Below, piece after piece: positions 1 to 4,600 of a DNA stretch of 6,350 nucleotides. Under the pieces are notes generated by a model that was given only the letters and a program-made list of their open reading frames with translations, had not been told where the DNA came from and did not search any database. The translations under genes were made by a program, and so were the position numbers. The stretch comes from Clostridia bacterium (lineage in GTDB: Bacteria; Bacillota_A; Clostridia; Oscillospirales; Acutalibacteraceae). Location of the stretch: assembly GCA_009930155.1 (NCBI GenBank), contig RZYX01000103.1, positions 1-6,350 on the forward strand, read 5' to 3'. Numbering within the stretch: position 1 is the stretch's first letter; each line of letters begins with the position of its first letter.

Positions 1-2
1 AT

Positions 3-43
3 AAACTAGTCTGGTCTGAATAATTTAGTGACTAGTTTTTTTT
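3..43. terminator. Hairpin with T-run, probable (possibly bidirectional) transcription terminator
   Basis: Positions 3-11 (AAACTAGTC) and 30-38 (GACTAGTTT) are perfect 9-base inverted repeats separated by an 18-base loop. On the plus strand the 3' arm runs directly into eight T (36-43), as in an intrinsic terminator for a plus-strand gene lying left of the window. On the minus strand the same hairpin begins inside the stop codon of the transporter gene (stop at 34-32) and is followed by TTTAT at the window edge, so it may also end that transcript. The stem has only three G-C pairs and the loop is long, so it is weak. Termination is inferred. Confidence 0.5.
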
Positions 44-1477
44 AACAAGAAATTTATTAAAAAGCCACATTGCAATCACTGTTGTACCTCCAATTACGGC
101 AAAAATCATCCAAATATTGTAAGGCTGATAAGTATTCCACAGAAAAACTGTAAGCTCATGTCCGTTTAATCCAATTAGTTCTTCGGCTCGATTAACATAT
201 TCTGTTTGCGAGAAGTTCTCAGAAATTTGTGGTATATCCAAACCGCGCTTCTCAACTTCGATTTGCAGTAATGTAATTTTATCGGAATATTTTTGATAAA
301 CATTTCCCGACAAAATTCCAGCGAAAAAATTACCTCCTGCCATTGGTAAAAAACTGCATCCCATATAAAGTGCTGTCTTACCGGCAGGTGCAATTTTACC
401 GATATATTCAGTGATTTTTGGAGAACCGGCCATCTCTCCTATTCCAAATATAAATATACTTAAAAACAAGAACATTGGATTATTTGTCAGAAACGTCAAT
501 GACAAACCAATTGTAGATACCAAAAATCCGCTAATCATTGAATGTATTGGTTTCAATTTCATAACAAAATACGACACAATAAGCTGAAATAAAATAATAT
601 ACATTGCATCGATATTTGTTAACATTTCTGCAGCAATTGTTTTTTCGGGAGTACCAATCTGTTCAGCTAACCATGGCCATATTTTATAAATATTATCATA
701 AACGATTGATGTATCCATCCACTGATCAATAAAAACCGGCAGGGTGTAAAACAACTGATTATACATTGTCCAAAACCCAATAATAATAATTAAAAAAACT
801 ACAAATCTTAAATCCTTTAAAGCTTCATAAATATTAGTAAAAATTTTCACTATTTCTTCTCGAAATCCGGTTTTACCAACTTGTCTTTCCGGCTCTTTAA
901 AAAACAATAAAACAATAACCAAATTTACTAGAATAACACCTGCCGAAATATTAAAAACATTTTCCCAGCCCGATTGTCTGGCGAGAGATGCCACAATAGG
1001 TCCTACAAAAGCTCCGATATTAACAATCATATAAAAAATCCCAAAACCCATTGATGAAGTTTGATCGTTGGTTGTTTTTGCAATACAAGCTGAGATTATT
1101 GGTTTAAAAAGAGCAGCTCCCAAAGCCAACATTATAAAGACAACAAAAACCCATTCATATTCTCGAACTCTTCCGAGCAAAAAGTAAGCTGATGCCAACA
1201 ATAAATAAGCAATAACTAAAACCTTTTTGTACCCTACTCTATCAGCAATTGCCCCTGTAATAACAGGAAGAAAATACAAAAAACCTACAACCGAACCCAT
1301 CATCATTCCTTTTTGAGCTTGAGAAAATCCTAAAGCACCTGTATCAGTCGAACCTGTTAAATACAATGCAAAAAGCATAAACATACCATACCAAGCCCAT
1401 CTCTCAAACAACTCCATTATATTGGCAACCCAGAAAGTTCGTGGAAAACGAGTTAAAATATTTAAAAAATTTGGCAT
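32..1477 (-). CDS. MFS transporter of the proton-dependent oligopeptide (POT/PTR2) type
   Basis: This is a complete 481-residue inner-membrane protein, a normal length for 12-helix secondary transporters. Features typical of proton-coupled di-/tripeptide symporters are visible: ExxER at residues 22-26 followed by YG at 30-31 in helix 1 (the POT proton-coupling motif), an MFS motif A-like GAIADRVGYKK at 75-85, FKP at 123-125 with the helix-4 Lys124, and FYMIVNIGAF at 147-156, which matches the second PTR2 signature. A helix-7-like FWTMYNQ follows in the second half. The predicted role is proton-driven uptake of small peptides; the actual substrate cannot be read from sequence. An unusually long hydrophilic loop (about 391-452) separates the last two helices. 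The ATG at 1477 lies 11-17 bases downstream of a TAATTTTG box, suggesting a short leader. The gene is divergent from the amidase gene. MFS membership is very likely; the peptide substrate class is less certain. Confidence 0.85.
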   Translation of the reverse strand: MPNFLNILTRFPRTFWVANIMELFERWAWYGMFMLFALYLTGSTDTGALGFSQAQKGMMMGSVVGFLYFLPVITGAIADRVGYKKVLVIAYLLLASAYFLLGRVREYEWVFVVFIMLALGAALFKPIISACIAKTTNDQTSSMGFGIFYMIVNIGAFVGPIVASLARQSGWENVFNISAGVILVNLVIVLLFFKEPERQVGKTGFREEIVKIFTNIYEALKDLRFVVFLIIIIGFWTMYNQLFYTLPVFIDQWMDTSIVYDNIYKIWPWLAEQIGTPEKTIAAEMLTNIDAMYIILFQLIVSYFVMKLKPIHSMISGFLVSTIGLSLTFLTNNPMFLFLSIFIFGIGEMAGSPKITEYIGKIAPAGKTALYMGCSFLPMAGGNFFAGILSGNVYQKYSDKITLLQIEVEKRGLDIPQISENFSQTEYVNRAEELIGLNGHELTVFLWNTYQPYNIWMIFAVIGGTTVIAMWLFNKFLVKKN

Positions 1478-1482
1478 AAAAC

Positions 1483-1490
1483 TATATTTG
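1483..1490 (+). promoter_or_regulatory. Candidate -7 promoter box for the amidase gene
   Basis: TATATTTG fits the Bacteroidota -7 consensus TAnnTTTG. It lies 38 bases before the upstream ATG (1529) and 128 bases before the preferred ATG (1619) of the plus-strand gene. No convincing TTG/TTTG -33 element sits at the usual distance upstream (around 1460 the sequence is only A/T), so the call rests on one box and its position. In an AT-rich region such a match can arise by chance. Confidence 0.4.
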
Positions 1491-1493
1491 TCA

Positions 1494-1501
1494 CAAAATT
1501 A
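1494..1501 (-). promoter_or_regulatory. Candidate -7 promoter box for the transporter gene
   Basis: Read on the minus strand this is TAATTTTG, a full match to TAnnTTTG. It is placed so that transcription would start close to the ATG at 1477, giving a leader of roughly ten bases or fewer. No clear -33 TTG is seen on the minus strand near 1520. It lies back to back with the plus-strand box, with three bases between them. Confidence 0.4.
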
Positions 1502-1591
1502 ACAATTTTTTAAAACCTTTTATCAGCCATGAACTATAATAAAAAAAGTTATCAAAAATTTCACATATTAGGCATTTTTTCCTTATTATTG

Positions 1592-1613
1592 TTGTATTGT
1601 TTAAAAAATACAA
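1592..1613 (+). other. AT-rich hairpin immediately upstream of the amidase start codon
   Basis: TTGTATT (1592-1598) and AATACAA (1607-1613) form a perfect 7-base stem with an 8-base loop; a G-U pair (1591/1614) could extend it. It ends five bases before the preferred ATG at 1619, so it could affect ribosome access if that start is used. It would be coding if translation began at 1529. The stem has only two G-C pairs and may be chance in AT-rich DNA. Confidence 0.25.
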
Positions 1614-1618
1614 TCGAC

Positions 1619-1675
1619 ATGAGAAAAATTTTTACTATTGTACTAACAATACTCACTATTTCAAGTTTTGCCCAA
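1619..1675 (+). other. Sec signal peptide of the amidase
   Basis: Residues 1-19 show a basic N-terminus (Arg2, Lys3), a hydrophobic core of Ile, Leu, Val and Thr (residues 4-14) and SSFAQ at 15-19, a common Bacteroidota cleavage context with Ala18 at -1. There is no lipobox cysteine, so this is not a lipoprotein signal. Sec export to the periplasm is the first step before T9SS. Confidence 0.85.
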
Positions 1676-4600
1676 CTTGAATACACACAGATATCATCGC
1701 AAATTGAATTTGAGACCAGTTTAAACTCATATAAAATAGACCATCCTGTTGTTGTAGATAGCAATGGTGGTTATGGATTTAAACTCAAAACACCAATCGA
1801 ATTCACTTCTTTTGCAGTTGGTTGGGACGCTTCTACAGATAATTATCCAGCCGGAATTTTCGAAATTATATTTAAAGTACATAAACCCGGCATAGGCTGG
1901 TCCGATTGGAAAACTGACGAAGGATTCACAAATCCGGGAGATACTCGCAGCAATTATTATCAATCAAATCTAATGTTTGGTATCGATGAGTACTTGCACG
2001 ACTCTCTGGAGTTTTACATTCATTGTCCCGAAGGCGAATACATAACAGATATTTATCTGATTTTAATGGATATTAGCAAAACAATAAACGCGGAAGATTT
2101 TAATCCTCCACAAGCTAGTGGAACAAGAGCTTGCCCCGAACTGCCGGCTATTATCCCCCGAGCGGACTGGTGTGGTTCATACGACGCTTGTCACAACCCA
2201 ACGTATTCTGTTACTTATCGCACACCTACTCATACTGTAATCCATCATGGAGCAAGTCCTGACTCATATACTGATGGATATGCAGTTGTAAGGAGCTATT
2301 GGAATTATCACGTAAACTACAATGGATGGAGCGATATTGGTTATAATTACTTAGTTGATAAATACGGAAATTTATTCCTGGGTCGTCACAATCCAAATAT
2401 GCCATATCAGGATGTGCATGCTGCTCATGCCGGTTACTCAAACACCTATTCTATCGGGATAAATTTCTTGGGCAATTCCGACGCAGTTGGCACGGCTCCA
2501 ACGACTCCACAATTACAAAAATGCTACGAGTTTTTAGCATGGTGGTACGATTACAAGTCTTTTGACCCACTAAGTTCGGCGAGCATATTAAATCAAGCCG
2601 GTACCGAATGGATTTCTGAGCCTATAATTTGTGGACATAAAGATGTTAATCCAGGTGGAACAACTTGTCCGGGCACAACACTTTACAACCTCTTACCGGA
2701 TATCCGAACACAAACGAATCAAATCATTTTAGATTGCTCCACTCCTTCCGATATCGTACCTCCAACTACATCAATATCAACTAACCGAAATTGGTATAAC
2801 TCCGCATTTGAAACGCATTTTTCTGATGCTGACAATGCCGGTGGTACAGGTGTAAATCATAGTTTTTATCAAATTCTGGATTTTGATGGTACCGAATTTC
2901 GAGCTAATTCTGAAAATGGATTTTTTAACGACAATTTCACTACTGCAATACATCCTGAATGGACTCCACTATGGGGCGATTGGTCAATAAATGAGGAACA
3001 TTTATTACAAACAAACGAATCAAGTACAAACACAAACATATATGCATCTCTTACTCAAGAAGCAGGAAATATTTACTTATATCACTGGCAACAAAAAATC
3101 TCGGGAACAGGTTCAAACAAACGTTCCGGAATGCACTTCTTCTGTAGTAACCCAAATGAAACCGGACGTCTGGAATCATACATGGTTTATCTAAGAGCTG
3201 ATGGCAATACTGCAGAGATTTATAAATACATGAATAATACTTATGAAACAACTTATGGTGGATTTTTTACTTCAGGAACATATACCATTGATCCTGATAT
3301 TTGGTATGATGTCAAAGTAATATTAAATACTACTACGGGCGAAATATCACTTTACGTTGACGACAATCTTGCTGCAACAGCAACTGATCCAAGTCCACTT
3401 ACGACAGGAAATTATATCTCGCCAAGAACAGGAGGATGCCAAACCGAATACGACGACATCAAAGTTTATGTTGACCGACAAAATACGATAAATGTACTTC
3501 CTGCAATTTCGAGCTCAGCTGATATCAGATATCAAAGTACTTCTTCGTCACAAGAAGCAGGCAGAATAAGAACAATGCTAATCGACAATGCTAACAACTG
3601 GTCGGAAAGCATCTCTAAAAATATTTTTACAGACTTTGATGCCCCAACAACATCTATCGCAAGTGCGAACGGAAATACCTGGCAAACAAGCAATTTTGAA
3701 CTAAATTTTAATGATGGTGATGCATTGAGCGGTATTGAAAAAAGTCTTTACCTAGTTTCCGATTTTAATGGAAGCAAATGGACTGCAAATTCTGACAATG
3801 GATTTGCTTACAATAGCTTCGATACTGAAATAGGTGCAGAATGGACATCCCAAACAGGAACATGGATAAACTCAACAGGAAAACTTGTTCAAACCGACGA
3901 AACCAATAGCAATACAAATATTTATGCACCATTAGTTCAAGATTTATCAAACAGATATCTCTACGAATTCGATCTTAAAATAAGCGGTTCGGATGCAAAC
4001 AAACGAGGCGGATTTCACTTCTTTGCTGATAATCCAACACAACCAAATAGAGGAAACGGTTACTTTGTCTGGTTCAGATGGGCAAGCCAGGATTTAGAAT
4101 TTTATAAGGTTACAGATGACGTTTTCTCACTCGAAAAATATACTGATATTGAATTTAATGCCGACCAATGGTATAATGTGAAAATTATATTTGATCGGAT
4201 AACTGGCGAAACTCTTGTTTATCTTAATGATGTTTTGGTTGGAGAATATCTTGATTCTGAACCATATACTACGGGAGATTATGTATCATTCCGAAGTGGA
4301 AATTCAAATATGTCTATCGACAACTTTAAAGTTTATCGTTCGCGCTATCCTGATGTTGACATAAGTATCGGAAACTCAACAGCTGATGTCAGATATCAAA
4401 GCACTGCACCGGGCAACGAAGCTGCTACAATTTATTCAATTGTTCACGACTCGGCAAAAAACATATCGTCACAAGCAAATTTTGCTCAAAAAGTTGATTG
4501 GACTGCTCCTTCAGATATTATCACAATAAATGACGGAGTTAGTACAGATATTGATATAACATACGACCTCACAGAAATATCTTCAAATTGGACAAGCTCC

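Larger units (their letters stand above)
1483..1501. promoter_or_regulatory. Interrupted palindrome spanning both divergent -7 boxes, possible operator
   Basis: Centred on C1492, TTTGT (1487-1491) and ACAAA (1493-1497) are a perfect inverted repeat. After two mismatched positions the arms pair again at TA (1483-1484) and TA (1500-1501), so seven of nine bases per arm match. The element is 19 bases long and covers the candidate -7 boxes of both genes, so a dimeric regulator bound here would affect both transcripts. Part of the symmetry follows simply from two TAnnTTTG boxes facing each other, so operator function is inference. Confidence 0.35.

Noticed and set aside
175..393. 72-codon minus-strand open frame inside the transporter gene
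   Set aside because: It lies in another frame of a well-supported transporter gene; no recognisable domain.
1529..1618. Possible lipoprotein signal in the upstream extension (LLLLYC)
   Set aside because: Tyr directly before Cys does not fit a lipobox, which needs a small residue there, and a better signal peptide follows at 1619.
1561..1963. Two overlapping minus-strand frames (67 and 78 codons) opposite the 5' part of the amidase gene
   Set aside because: They are antisense to the signal peptide and N-terminal domain, overlap each other, and show no domain or promoter of their own.
2226..2441. 71-codon minus-strand frame rich in His and Cys opposite the amidase domain
   Set aside because: Its composition is an antisense reflection of the strongly supported catalytic domain.
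2991..3251. Plus-strand 67-codon frame (2991-3194) and minus-strand 66-codon frame (3051-3251)
   Set aside because: Both lie within the first LamG-like unit, in other frames; the main frame is clearly the conserved one because it is repeated downstream.
3521..3534. Direct repeat of GATATCA (two copies in tandem)
   Set aside because: It encodes the conserved ADIRYQS segment; the second composite unit has the diverged form GATGTCAGATATCA, so this is coding sequence and not a regulatory site.
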